A stretch of DNA of 64,000 nucleotides from an uncultured Tateyamaria sp. Lineage in GTDB: Bacteria; Pseudomonadota; Alphaproteobacteria; Rhodobacterales; Rhodobacteraceae. The stretch spans positions 1,860,001-1,924,000 of the forward strand of contig NZ_CANNDN010000001.1 of assembly GCF_947503465.1 (NCBI RefSeq). Reading direction: 5' to 3'. This document shows positions 26,663 through 34,579 of this stretch, piece after piece. The position numbers and the translations under genes are program-made. The notes under the pieces are model-generated. The model searched no databases and was not told the origin of the DNA. It saw only the letters and a list, made by a program, of their open reading frames with translations. Within the stretch, counting starts at the first letter, position 1; each line of letters starts with the position of its first letter.

Positions 26663-28123
26663 TTAAATCCCCGCCGGAATGTTCAACGGATCGCGTTCGA
26701 TCATCTTGGGCGCCGTCAGCGCCTTCCACTTCGACAGCGCCACCGAGGCGCTCGCAAACGCAGGCCGCGGCACGAACTTGCCCCGACCGGGCGCGGGCTG
26801 CGAATTCTGACCCCAGGCCCAGATCACCTCACCCCGGCTCAACGTGTAGCGCGACTGCGCCCGCACCTCGAACCCTTCGAACACGTTGTAATCCAGCACC
26901 GAATGGTGGTTCGCGGGCGAAATCGTCTTCGTGATCTTCGGATCCCACACCACGATGTCCGCATCCGCCCCTTCCACCAGCGCACCCTTCTTCGGATATA
27001 TGTTCAGGATCTTCGCCACATTGGTCGAGGTGACGGCAACAAATTCGTTCGGCGTCAGCCGCCCCGTCTCCACCCCTTCGGTCCACAGCACGGCAAGCCG
27101 TTCCTCCAACCCGTTGGACCCGTTGGGGATGATGCGGAAATCATCCCGGCCCGCGCGCTTCTGGTCGGTGTTGAAGGCCGCATGATCCGTCGCCACCACC
27201 TGCAACGACCCGGCCTGCAACCCGGCCCAAAGCGAGTCCTGGTGATCCTTCGACCGGAAGGGCGGCGACATCACCCGGCGCGCCGCGTGGTCCCAATCTT
27301 TGTTGAAATACTCGCCCTCATCCAGCGTCAGGAACTGGATCAGCGGCTCGCCATAGACGCGCATGCCCTTCTGCCGCGCCCGCCGGATCGCCTCATGCGC
27401 CTGCTCGCAGGACACGTGCACGATATAAAGGGGCACGCCGGCCGCATCCGCGATTGTGATGGCGCGGTTCGCCGCCTCGCCCTCGAACTCGGGCGGACGG
27501 CTATAGGCATGACCCTCCGGCCCCGTGATCCCCTGATCGAAATACTTCTGCTGCATCTCGGCCACCAGGTCGCCGTTTTCGGCATGGACCATGGGCAGCG
27601 CACCCAACTCGGCACAGCGCTTGAAGGACGCGAACATCTCGTCGTCCTCGATCATCAGGGCCCCCTTGTAGGCCATGAAATGCTTGAAGGAATTGACGCC
27701 CATGTCGACGGCATCCTTCATCTCGTCAAAGATATTCTCGTCCCAGCCGGTGATGGCCATGTGATAGCCGACATCGGAACAGATCTGCGGCGCGGATTTG
27801 CGATGCCATTCGTTGATCGCGTTCTTGATGGACCCGTCAGCCCCCGGCAGGCAGAAATCCACGATCATCGTGGTGCCCCCCACGGCGGCGGCCCAGGTGC
27901 CGGACTCGAATGTCTCCGCGGCGGTCGTCCCCATGAACGGCATCTCCAGATGCGTGTGCGGGTCGATCCCGCCAGGGATCACGTATGCGCCCTCCGCGTC
28001 GATATACTCGTCGCCCGACAAATCCTCGCCAATCTGCTTGATGGTCTCGCCCTCGACCAGCACGTCCGCTTTCCACGTCCGATCCGCCGTGCAGACCATC
28101 CCGCCCTTGATCACCTTGGTCAT
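26663..28123 (-). CDS. hydA: Dihydropyrimidinase (D-hydantoinase)
   Basis: 486 residues, an amidohydrolase of the expected length. The metal-binding His pair lies in GGIDPHTHLEMPFMG, the carboxylated Lys in GVNSFKHFMAYKGALMI, and further metal ligands in MVHAENGDLVAEMQ and YIVHVSCEQAHEA. It opens 5,6-dihydrouracil or dihydrothymine to N-carbamoyl-beta-amino acids, the second reductive pyrimidine step. It lies between the 119-residue protein and the importer genes, all on one strand. Confidence 0.94.
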   Translation of the reverse strand: MTKVIKGGMVCTADRTWKADVLVEGETIKQIGEDLSGDEYIDAEGAYVIPGGIDPHTHLEMPFMGTTAAETFESGTWAAAVGGTTMIVDFCLPGADGSIKNAINEWHRKSAPQICSDVGYHMAITGWDENIFDEMKDAVDMGVNSFKHFMAYKGALMIEDDEMFASFKRCAELGALPMVHAENGDLVAEMQQKYFDQGITGPEGHAYSRPPEFEGEAANRAITIADAAGVPLYIVHVSCEQAHEAIRRARQKGMRVYGEPLIQFLTLDEGEYFNKDWDHAARRVMSPPFRSKDHQDSLWAGLQAGSLQVVATDHAAFNTDQKRAGRDDFRIIPNGSNGLEERLAVLWTEGVETGRLTPNEFVAVTSTNVAKILNIYPKKGALVEGADADIVVWDPKITKTISPANHHSVLDYNVFEGFEVRAQSRYTLSRGEVIWAWGQNSQPAPGRGKFVPRPAFASASVALSKWKALTAPKMIERDPLNIPAGI

Positions 28124-28144
28124 GTCATCTCTCCTGTCTCAGCC

Positions 28145-28190
28145 TCTTCTTTCGGCTAGAAATATCCCGGGGTCTGGGGCAGAGCCCCAG
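28145..28190. repeat. Roseobacter-type intergenic REP hairpin
   Basis: TCTTCTTTCGGCTAGAAATA with the hairpin CTGGGGCAGAGCCCCAG. Related to 15168, 34491 and 48695. It sits inside the pyrimidine operon, between the 119-residue gene and hydA, so it is not simply an end-of-operon signal. Confidence 0.7.
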
Positions 28191-28550
28191 TCAAACAGAT
28201 GCAAAACACCCCAACGCCGGCCCATGCACGCCAATGTCCAAAGGCCCGAAATCACTCTCCACGCACAGCGAAAAATACCCCGCGCGGGGCAAGTATACCA
28301 CGCGATAGGCGCCATCGCTGCGCGTCACGGTCCAGCAGCGTTGCGTGATGCCGCCGCTGAAATTGACGGTTGTCTCAAAGGGCTGCACCAGCGCGTCCTC
28401 GAACGCCTGCACGATCGCCCGCTCGGCTTCGGTGCCGCGCGGCGCATCCAGCGCTTCGGTCGCGACAAGGTCGGCGATGCGATCGGCCAGGCTCAGGTCC
28501 GGATCAATCACATCCGCCACCCGCAGCGCGATTTTTCCGACAATCGCCAC
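28191..28550 (-). CDS. Uncharacterised protein (119 aa) in the pyrimidine cluster
   Basis: 119 residues from a GTG; no in-frame ATG exists between it and the stop of the upstream gene. N-terminal helical part (LADRIADLVATEALDAPRGT), then a beta-rich part with ITQRCWTVTRSDGAYRVVYL and GYFSLCVESDFGPLDIGVHG. No domain recognised. It lies 22 bp after the amidase gene and 67 bp before hydA, so it is co-transcribed with them. It may be a small accessory or regulatory protein of dihydropyrimidine breakdown. Confidence 0.75.
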   Translation of the reverse strand: MAIVGKIALRVADVIDPDLSLADRIADLVATEALDAPRGTEAERAIVQAFEDALVQPFETTVNFSGGITQRCWTVTRSDGAYRVVYLPRAGYFSLCVESDFGPLDIGVHGPALGCFASV

Positions 28551-28572
28551 CGGTTTTTCATCAGGGAAAACC

Positions 28573-29823
28573 TCACCCGACGATCTCCGCCGTCTCGACC
28601 ACCGCGTGCATCAGCACATCGGCCCCCGCCGCGGCCCACTCCTTCGAAATCTCCTCGGCCTCGTTGTGGCTCAGCCCGTCGACGCAGGGGCACATCACCA
28701 TCGCCGTCGGCGCCACCTGGTTGATCCAGCACGCATCGTGGCCCGCGCCCGAAATGATGTTCTGATGCGAGTATCCCAACCGCTCCGCCGCCGACCGCAC
28801 CGCACTCACGCAGCCCTCGTCAAAGGCGACCGGATCGAACCCGCCCACCTTCTCGAAGCTGATGGCCAGCCCCATCTCGTCCGCGATCTTCTGCCCTTCG
28901 CTGCGCAACCGCGCTTCCATGTCCTCGATCACGCTCAGATCCGGCGACCGCAGATCGACGGTGAACACCACCTTGCCCGGGATCACGTTGCGCGAGTTCG
29001 GGTAGACGTCGATATGCCCCGCCGCGCCCACGGCGTGGGGGGCGTGGGACCACGCGATCTCGTCGACCTTTTCCAGCACCCGCGCCATGCCCAGACCCGC
29101 ATTCTTGCGCATGGGCATGGGGGTCGAGCCGGTGTGGCTGTCCTTGCCCTCAATCGTCACCTGCGTCCACGACAGGCCCTGCCCGTGGGTGACGACGCCG
29201 ATATCCTTGCCCTCGGCCTCCAGGATCGGACCCTGTTCGATGTGCAACTCGAAAAATGCGTGCATCTTGCGCGCGCCCACCTCCTCGTCCCCGCGCCAGC
29301 CGATGCGCGCCAACTCGTCGCCGAAGGTCTTGCCCTCCGCGTCGACGCGGTCATAGGCCCAGTCCTGCGTATGAATACCCGCGAATACGCCCGACGACAG
29401 CATGGCCGGGGCGTAGCGTGTGCCTTCCTCGTTGGTGAAGTTGGTCACTACGATCGGATGCTTTGTCTTCACATCCAGGTCGTTCAGCGTGCGAATGATC
29501 TCCAGCCCGCCAAGCACACCCAGAACCCCATCATATTTTCCCCCGGTGGGTTGGGTATCCAAATGCGATCCGACATATACGGGCAGCGCATCGGGGTCGG
29601 TCCCTTCGCGCCGGGCAAACATGTTGCCCATCTGGTCAAGGCCCATGGTGCAGCCTGCCGCCTCGCACCAGGACTGGAACAGCGCGCGGCCCTCGGCATC
29701 TTCATCCGTCAGCGTCTGGCGGTTGTTTCCGCCTGCCACACCGGGGCCGATCCTGGCCATCTCCATCAGGCTGTCCCACAACCGCTCGCCGTTGATCCGC
29801 AGGTTTTCCCCCGGTGCCGCCAT
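28573..29823 (-). CDS. Zn-dependent N-carbamoyl-beta-alanine amidohydrolase (M20 family)
   Basis: 416 residues. The M20 metal site is visible: VGSHLDTQPTGGKYDGVLGV (His and Asp ligands), TNFTNEEGTRYAPAML (Glu pair) and ELHIEQGPIL (His, Glu), ending with GAGHDACWINQVAPTAM. Length and motifs fit the beta-ureidopropionase / allantoate amidohydrolase group. In the pyrimidine cluster it would perform the third step, releasing beta-alanine or beta-aminoisobutyrate, CO2 and NH3. Divergent from rutR, with an operator between. Confidence 0.9.
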   Translation of the reverse strand: MAAPGENLRINGERLWDSLMEMARIGPGVAGGNNRQTLTDEDAEGRALFQSWCEAAGCTMGLDQMGNMFARREGTDPDALPVYVGSHLDTQPTGGKYDGVLGVLGGLEIIRTLNDLDVKTKHPIVVTNFTNEEGTRYAPAMLSSGVFAGIHTQDWAYDRVDAEGKTFGDELARIGWRGDEEVGARKMHAFFELHIEQGPILEAEGKDIGVVTHGQGLSWTQVTIEGKDSHTGSTPMPMRKNAGLGMARVLEKVDEIAWSHAPHAVGAAGHIDVYPNSRNVIPGKVVFTVDLRSPDLSVIEDMEARLRSEGQKIADEMGLAISFEKVGGFDPVAFDEGCVSAVRSAAERLGYSHQNIISGAGHDACWINQVAPTAMVMCPCVDGLSHNEAEEISKEWAAAGADVLMHAVVETAEIVG

Positions 29824-29857
29824 GTGATGTCCCCTCTTGCCGATGGCCGTTCACTTT

Positions 29858-29873
29858 TTGACCAATTGGTAAA
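29858..29873. promoter_or_regulatory. RutR-type operator
   Basis: TTGACCAATTGGTAAA matches the E. coli RutR consensus TTGACCAnnTGGTCAA at 13 of 14 fixed positions. It lies in the 156-bp divergent region between the amidase gene and rutR, so it could control both and give autoregulation. The prediction rests on the E. coli consensus and the adjacent RutR-like gene. Confidence 0.75.
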
Positions 29874-29979
29874 GCCACGATTGCCAGCCAACCCATTTCT
29901 GTCAAGAACTGCTTTGAACAGAATTGCCCAAGCGACACGCATCTGCCTAGACTTGCAGCAGACCCAAAGGACCGATCCC

Positions 29980-30603
29980 ATGCCCGATGGCACCGAGAAA
30001 AAGCCAAGCCGTATTCAGCTGCGCAACCGCAGCCTGATCCTGGATGCCGCGCTGGACGTGTTTTCGGCCCATGGCTATCGCGGGGCGACGCTGGACCAGA
30101 TCGCCGAGGCGGCAGGCCTTTCGAAACCCAACATCCTTTACTATTTCGGCGGCAAGGAAGAGATCCACGTGACCTTGCTCAACCAGTTGATGGAAACGTG
30201 GCTGGACCCGCTGGTCGAAATGGATGCCGCGGGTGATCCGCTTACCGAATTGCTGGATTATGTGCAGCGCAAGCTGGACATGGCCCGCGAACTGCCCCGC
30301 CAAAGCCGCCTGTTTGCAGGCGAGATCATCCAGGGCGCGCCGCGCATGCTGCCCCATCTCGAGGCCGACCTGAAACCGCTGTTCGATGAAAAATGCGCCG
30401 TCATTCAGGCCTGGATGGACGCAGGCAAGCTGGCGCCGGTCGATCCGCGCCACCTGATCTTCTCGATCTGGGCCACCACGCAGCACTATGCGGATTTCGC
30501 GGTCCAGGTCGGTGTCCTGATGCGCAGTGACGAGGCCGCCCCCGGTGCGGACGCCTTTTTGCAGGACCTGTTTACCAAACTGCTCACACCTGCACCGCGT
30601 TAA
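29980..30603 (+). CDS. rutR: TetR-family regulator, RutR-like
   Basis: 207 residues from MPDGTEKKPSRIQLRN. The HTH spans LDQIAEAAGLSKPNILYYFG. The C-terminal ligand domain has LFDEKCAVIQAWMDAGKLAP and HLIFSIWATTQHYADFA, nearly the wording of E. coli RutR. RutR senses uracil or thymine and represses pyrimidine degradation genes. Its place beside pyd genes and a RutR-type site supports that. A longer open frame extends leftward but is antisense to the amidase gene and was not used. Confidence 0.9.
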   Translation: MPDGTEKKPSRIQLRNRSLILDAALDVFSAHGYRGATLDQIAEAAGLSKPNILYYFGGKEEIHVTLLNQLMETWLDPLVEMDAAGDPLTELLDYVQRKLDMARELPRQSRLFAGEIIQGAPRMLPHLEADLKPLFDEKCAVIQAWMDAGKLAPVDPRHLIFSIWATTQHYADFAVQVGVLMRSDEAAPGADAFLQDLFTKLLTPAPR

Positions 30604-30708
30604 CACCTTGGCAACCGGCGTTACCGGTTGAACCTGGCTGTTAACGCCCTGTTCAGCTTTGCCCGTCAGAACCCTCTGCGGGTGAGGGCGCAAGCCTATG
30701 AGTGGAAC

Positions 30709-31197
30709 ATGAGTATCTTATCGATCATCGGTGGCGGCGGAGGCAGCGCGCAACCGGTTCAACAATCAAGCAATCGGACACAACCGGACGACAGCGCCGC
30801 GCAAACCAATGCCAACGAAAGTCAGGACAGCACCGCCGCGCAGTCCGGCAACGCAACCCAGACACAGGACACAGCCGCACCGGCCCCGGCAACCGGCGCG
30901 GGCGACATACCCGCCAGTGCCGCGGCACCGCCAAGCAATCCAGAGACAGAGGCGGCCAGGGTCGCCCTGCAAGGCGAAGGATCGACGGCGCAATCCGTCG
31001 TGCAGGCCGCAGTGGCCGAAACGCCGGACCAGATCGAGGCGGATGCCCGTCGCATGGCCGAAGCCGCGCAGCAACAGCAGAGGCTGGAATTGCTGATCGA
31101 AGCGGTGAACACGCCCGTTGAACACACCACCCTGTCCGCACCAACTGCGCAACAGGAACAGGCGGGCCCGGTCGAAACCGAAGGCACGCCTGTCTAA
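30709..31197 (+). CDS. Low-complexity Q/N/A-rich protein (162 aa)
   Basis: 162 residues from MSILSIIGGGGGSAQPVQQS. The whole protein is rich in Gln, Ala, Ser, Thr and Asn, with no hydrophobic core and a coiled stretch near EADARRMAEAAQQQQRLELL. It looks disordered. It lies between rutR and preA on the opposite strand to preA, with its stop codon only a few bases from that of preA. The reading frame keeps GC-type codon usage, so it is probably real; no family recognised. The first 30 bases could form a short loop-rich leader. Confidence 0.6.
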   Translation: MSILSIIGGGGGSAQPVQQSSNRTQPDDSAAQTNANESQDSTAAQSGNATQTQDTAAPAPATGAGDIPASAAAPPSNPETEAARVALQGEGSTAQSVVQAAVAETPDQIEADARRMAEAAQQQQRLELLIEAVNTPVEHTTLSAPTAQQEQAGPVETEGTPV

Positions 31198-31201
31198 CCC
31201 C

Positions 31202-32506
31202 CTACTCGGCGGCGGTGGCGGCCGGGTTGTTCGGGTGCGTGGTCCAGTTGGCATAGTCCGGATCAACCACCTTGCCCGTGCGCGGGTCGGTCTGGCCGGC
31301 CGCCATCTCTTCCATCGTGATGCAGTTTTCAACCGGGCACACGTTCACACACAGGTTGCAGGCCACGCATTCCGCATCGATCACCTCGAACACACGGTCG
31401 TCGGACATGGAAATCGCCTGATGCGAGGTGTCCTCGCAGGCCGCGAAACAGCGCCCGCAGGAAATACACAGGTCCTGGTTGATCTTGGCCTTGGCCACGT
31501 AGTTCAGGTTCAGGTACTGCCAGTCCGTCACGTTCGGGACCGCGGCGCCCCTGAAATCATCAATGCACGCGTGGCCCTTCTGATCCATCCAGTCCGACAG
31601 CCCGCTGATCATCTCCTGCACGATCTTGAAGCCATAGGTCATCGCCGCCGTACACACCTGCACGTTGCCACAGCCCAGCGTGATGAACTCTGCCGCGTCA
31701 CGCCACGTCGTGATGCCGCCGATGCCCGAGATGGGCAGGCCATGCGTCTCGGGGTTGCGCGCAATCTCGGACACCATCGACATCGCAATCGGCTTGACCG
31801 CAGGGCCGCAATAGCCGCCATGCGACCCCTGCCCATCGATCGACGGTTCGGGCGACATCGTGTCAAGGTTCACAGAGGTGATCGAATTGATCGTGTTGAT
31901 CAGGCTGACCGCATCCGCCCCACCCGCATGCGCCGCCGCCGCCGGCTTGCGAATGTCGGTGATGTTGGGCGTCAACTTCACGATGACAGGCTTGGAATAG
32001 TATTGCTTGCACCAGCGGGTGACCATTTCGATGTATTCGGGCACCTGCCCCACGGCCGACCCCATGCCCCGTTCGCTCATCCCGTGGGGACAGCCAAAGT
32101 TCAGTTCGATCCCGTCGGCCCCGGTATCCTCCACCAGCGGCAGGATGGCTTTCCACGCCTCCTCCTCGCAGGGCACCATGATCGACACGATGACGGCGCG
32201 GTCCGGATAGTCGGCCTTGACGCGCCTGATCTCTTCGAGATTGGTGTAAAGGTCGCGGTCGGTGATCAATTCGATGTTGTTGAGGCCCAGCAGACGGCGG
32301 TCCGCGCCATAGATCGCGCCATAGCGCGGGCCGTTCACGTTGACGACGGGCGGGCCTTCGGACCCCAGCGTCTTCCAGACGACACCGCCCCACCCGGCCT
32401 CGAACGCGCGGCGCACATTGTATTCCTTGTCCGTGGGCGGGGCCGAAGCGAGCCAGAACGGATTGGGGGATTTGATCCCGACGAAGTCACTTTGCAGGTT
32501 TGCCAT
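31202..32506 (-). CDS. preA: NAD-dependent dihydropyrimidine dehydrogenase, catalytic subunit
   Basis: 434 residues. Residues 1-330 form a dihydroorotate-dehydrogenase-like TIM barrel with FMN (for example IELNFGCPHGMSERGMGSAV, the catalytic Cys in that segment). The C-terminus has two 4Fe-4S motifs: CISCGRCFAACEDTS and CVACNLCVNVCPVENC. Together with PreT it reduces uracil or thymine with NAD(P)H, the first step. It is followed by the convergent low-complexity gene; preT lies 16 bp upstream. Confidence 0.95.
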   Translation of the reverse strand: MANLQSDFVGIKSPNPFWLASAPPTDKEYNVRRAFEAGWGGVVWKTLGSEGPPVVNVNGPRYGAIYGADRRLLGLNNIELITDRDLYTNLEEIRRVKADYPDRAVIVSIMVPCEEEAWKAILPLVEDTGADGIELNFGCPHGMSERGMGSAVGQVPEYIEMVTRWCKQYYSKPVIVKLTPNITDIRKPAAAAHAGGADAVSLINTINSITSVNLDTMSPEPSIDGQGSHGGYCGPAVKPIAMSMVSEIARNPETHGLPISGIGGITTWRDAAEFITLGCGNVQVCTAAMTYGFKIVQEMISGLSDWMDQKGHACIDDFRGAAVPNVTDWQYLNLNYVAKAKINQDLCISCGRCFAACEDTSHQAISMSDDRVFEVIDAECVACNLCVNVCPVENCITMEEMAAGQTDPRTGKVVDPDYANWTTHPNNPAATAAE

Positions 32507-32522
32507 CGTTCTCTCCCTATGC

Positions 32523-33845
32523 TCAGCCCATCAGGCTTGCATGAATGTCCATGGCCGCGTCGCGCCCCTCGGCCACGGCCGTCACGGTCAGATCATCGCC
32601 GCCCGCGGCGCAATCGCCCCCGGCCCAGACACCCGCGACGGATGTCCGCCCGGCCCCTGTCACCGCAATCTTGCCGCCATCCAGATCAGGCAGCGCTGCG
32701 CCATCCAGTGTCTGACCAATGGCGCGCAAGACCTGGTCGGCCGGGATGCGCACCGTCTCGCCCGTGCCGGTCATGTCCGGGTTTACATACTCGAATTCGA
32801 TCTCGCGCACCGCACCGTTGCCATGCAGCGCCCTGGGCACCACGTTCGTCATGATCCGCACACCCCTGGACGCGGCGAGGTCCTGCTCGAATACGCTGGC
32901 ATTCATGCGGTCGCGGCCCCGACGATAGGCCAGCGTCACGTTCAACGCCCCCAGCAGCCTGGATTGCACCGCCGCATCCACCGCCGTCATGCCGCCGCCG
33001 ATCACCACGACGTCACGCCCCACGGGCAATGCCCGCATGTCATCGGCCTGCCGGAGGTCCGCGATGAAATCGACAGCATCACGCACGCCATCCTTGTCAC
33101 CCCCATCCACGGAGAGCGCATTCACACCGCCAAGCCCCATACCAAGGAAAACCGCATCGAAATCGGCCTTGAGCTGATCAAGGGTCACGTCAATGCCCAG
33201 CGCGGTCCCGTGTTCAATCGTGATGCCACCGATCTGCATCAGCCAATCCACCTCGGCCTGCGCGAAGCCGTCGGGCGTCTTGTAGGCCGCAATCCCGTAT
33301 TCGTTCAGACCGCCGGGCTTGGGCCGGGCATCATAGACGGTGACATCGTGGCCCAGCATCGCCAGCCGGTGGGCACAGGACAAGCCCGCAGGCCCGGCCC
33401 CCACCACGGCCACTGTCTTACCAGTGACCGCAGCACGGGAGAACGGGTGCACACCCTGCTGCTGCAGGTGATCGGTTGCGTAGCGTTGCAATTGCCCGAT
33501 CTTGACCGGCTTGCCTTCCGCCATTTCGCGCACGCAGGCTTCTTCGCACAGGGTCTCTGTCGGGCAGACACGGGCGCACATGCCGCCCATGATATTCTGG
33601 CTGAGGATCGTCTTGGCCGCTGCATCCGGCGTGCCGGTTGCGATCTGGCGGATGAACAGCGGAATGTCGATATCGGTCGGACATGCGGTCACGCAGGGCG
33701 CGTCATGGCAGAAATAGCAGCGATCCGCCGCAACCAGCGCTTCGTGGGGGTCAAGCGCCGGGTGCAGGTCCGAAAAATTCTCCGCCAGCGCATCCGCATC
33801 CAGGCGGCCCGCCGCGACACCCGGTGAGAAAGGAGATTGCGTCAT
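32523..33845 (-). CDS. preT: NAD-dependent dihydropyrimidine dehydrogenase, flavoprotein subunit
   Basis: 440 residues from the ATG giving MTQSPFSPGVAAGRLDADA, supported by GGAG about 7 bases upstream. N-terminal Fe-S domain with CYFCHDAPCVTACPTDID and CARVCPTETLCEEACVR, then FAD motif VAVVGAGPAGLSCAHRLAML and a second dinucleotide site VVVIGGGMTAVDAAVQSRLL. It shuttles electrons from NAD(P)H to PreA. First gene of its operon, with a possible RutR-type operator upstream. Confidence 0.95.
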   Translation of the reverse strand: MTQSPFSPGVAAGRLDADALAENFSDLHPALDPHEALVAADRCYFCHDAPCVTACPTDIDIPLFIRQIATGTPDAAAKTILSQNIMGGMCARVCPTETLCEEACVREMAEGKPVKIGQLQRYATDHLQQQGVHPFSRAAVTGKTVAVVGAGPAGLSCAHRLAMLGHDVTVYDARPKPGGLNEYGIAAYKTPDGFAQAEVDWLMQIGGITIEHGTALGIDVTLDQLKADFDAVFLGMGLGGVNALSVDGGDKDGVRDAVDFIADLRQADDMRALPVGRDVVVIGGGMTAVDAAVQSRLLGALNVTLAYRRGRDRMNASVFEQDLAASRGVRIMTNVVPRALHGNGAVREIEFEYVNPDMTGTGETVRIPADQVLRAIGQTLDGAALPDLDGGKIAVTGAGRTSVAGVWAGGDCAAGGDDLTVTAVAEGRDAAMDIHASLMG

Positions 33846-33898
33846 GTCCGCTCCATCGCAACAATCATTCGCCTGAAACGGTCTCACAGGTACAAAAT

Positions 33899-33914
33899 TT
33901 TATCAACTGGTAAA
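33899..33914. promoter_or_regulatory. Possible second RutR-type operator before preT
   Basis: TTTATCAACTGGTAAA differs at three positions from the stronger site at 29858 and keeps the core CAnnTGGTAAA. It lies 54 bp upstream of the preT start, where a repressor would be expected. Weaker than the first site; inference. Confidence 0.5.
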
Positions 33915-34138
33915 AAAGTGTTTGCCCGTGAGAATACCGTCACCTGCACAAAGAAGCGGCAGGCCGCCGGAATCGGGAAAAGCACCCTTAAAACCTTGCA
34001 ATGAAGCGAAACAATGCCATATCTCGCCCTGCTACCTCATCTATCGACCCACTGCTCCTTTCGGCTCAGTCACTTCGATCTTATGACAGCGCCAAGGCTG
34101 CCGCATGCCGCGGGCAGCACATTTTAGGAGTACCGACG
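33915..34138. other. Leader region of the cold-shock gene
   Basis: About 220 bases upstream of the cold-shock protein gene, with no reading frame of interest. Long 5' leaders that refold at low temperature are typical of csp genes, so part of this is probably transcribed. No promoter pair was assigned with confidence. Confidence 0.45.
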
Positions 34139-34345
34139 ATGGCAAACGGCACCGTCAAATGGTTCAACACCACCAAAGGCTACGGCTTTATCGCCCCGGA
34201 ATCGGGCGGCAAGGACATTTTTGTTCACATCTCGGCAGTCGAGCGTTCGGGCCTTACAGGCCTGGCCGACAACCAGAAGGTCACATTTGACCTCGAAGCC
34301 GGCCGTGACGGACGCGAAAGCGCCGTGAACATCGCGCTGGCCTAA
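34139..34345 (+). CDS. Cold shock protein (CspA family)
   Basis: 68 residues: MANGTVKWFNTTKGYGFIAP and then DIFVHISAVERSGLTGL. RNP1 is KGYGFI and RNP2 DIFVHI, both intact. An RNA chaperone that binds single-stranded nucleic acid in the cytoplasm. The start codon follows TAGGAG by about 8 bases. The gene has its own terminator. Confidence 0.95.
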   Translation: MANGTVKWFNTTKGYGFIAPESGGKDIFVHISAVERSGLTGLADNQKVTFDLEAGRDGRESAVNIALA

Positions 34346-34368
34346 GCCACCAGCGATATCCAGTTTCG

Positions 34369-34404
34369 GGGCGGTGCACTTCACGGTGCGCCGCCCTTTC
34401 CTTT
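34369..34404 (+). terminator. Intrinsic terminator of the cold-shock gene
   Basis: GGGCGGTGCAC pairs with GTGCGCCGCCC (11 bp with one G-T pair, loop TTCACG), followed by TTTCCTTTT. Confidence 0.85.
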
Positions 34405-34490
34405 TGCACCCGCCACAGCCTCCGGCGGGGGCTGGTTGAAACACAGAAGACTGGGCGCCGCATCGCGACAGGGGCGCCGGACTGCCCTGG

Positions 34491-34547
34491 CTTCTTCCGA
34501 CCCGAAATACGACGGGGAGTCGCGACAGCGACGGGGCAGAGCCCCTG
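34491..34547. repeat. Roseobacter-type intergenic REP hairpin (expanded)
   Basis: CTTCTTCCGACCCGAAATAC followed by GACGGGGAGTCGCGACAGCG and GGGGCAGAGCCCC. The extra inner palindrome TCGCGACAGCGACGGGG distinguishes it from the other copies. It lies between the cold-shock and SRAP genes. Confidence 0.65.
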
Positions 34548-34579
34548 AAAAATGGTGTCGCTGACAAGCGGCATTTGGG

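Noticed and set aside
28345-29979. Long plus-strand frame fused to RutR (752 codons in total)
   Set aside because: The first 545 codons are antisense to the amidase and 119-residue genes and have shadow-type arginine/alanine-rich sequence. The TetR domain begins at MPDGTEKK.
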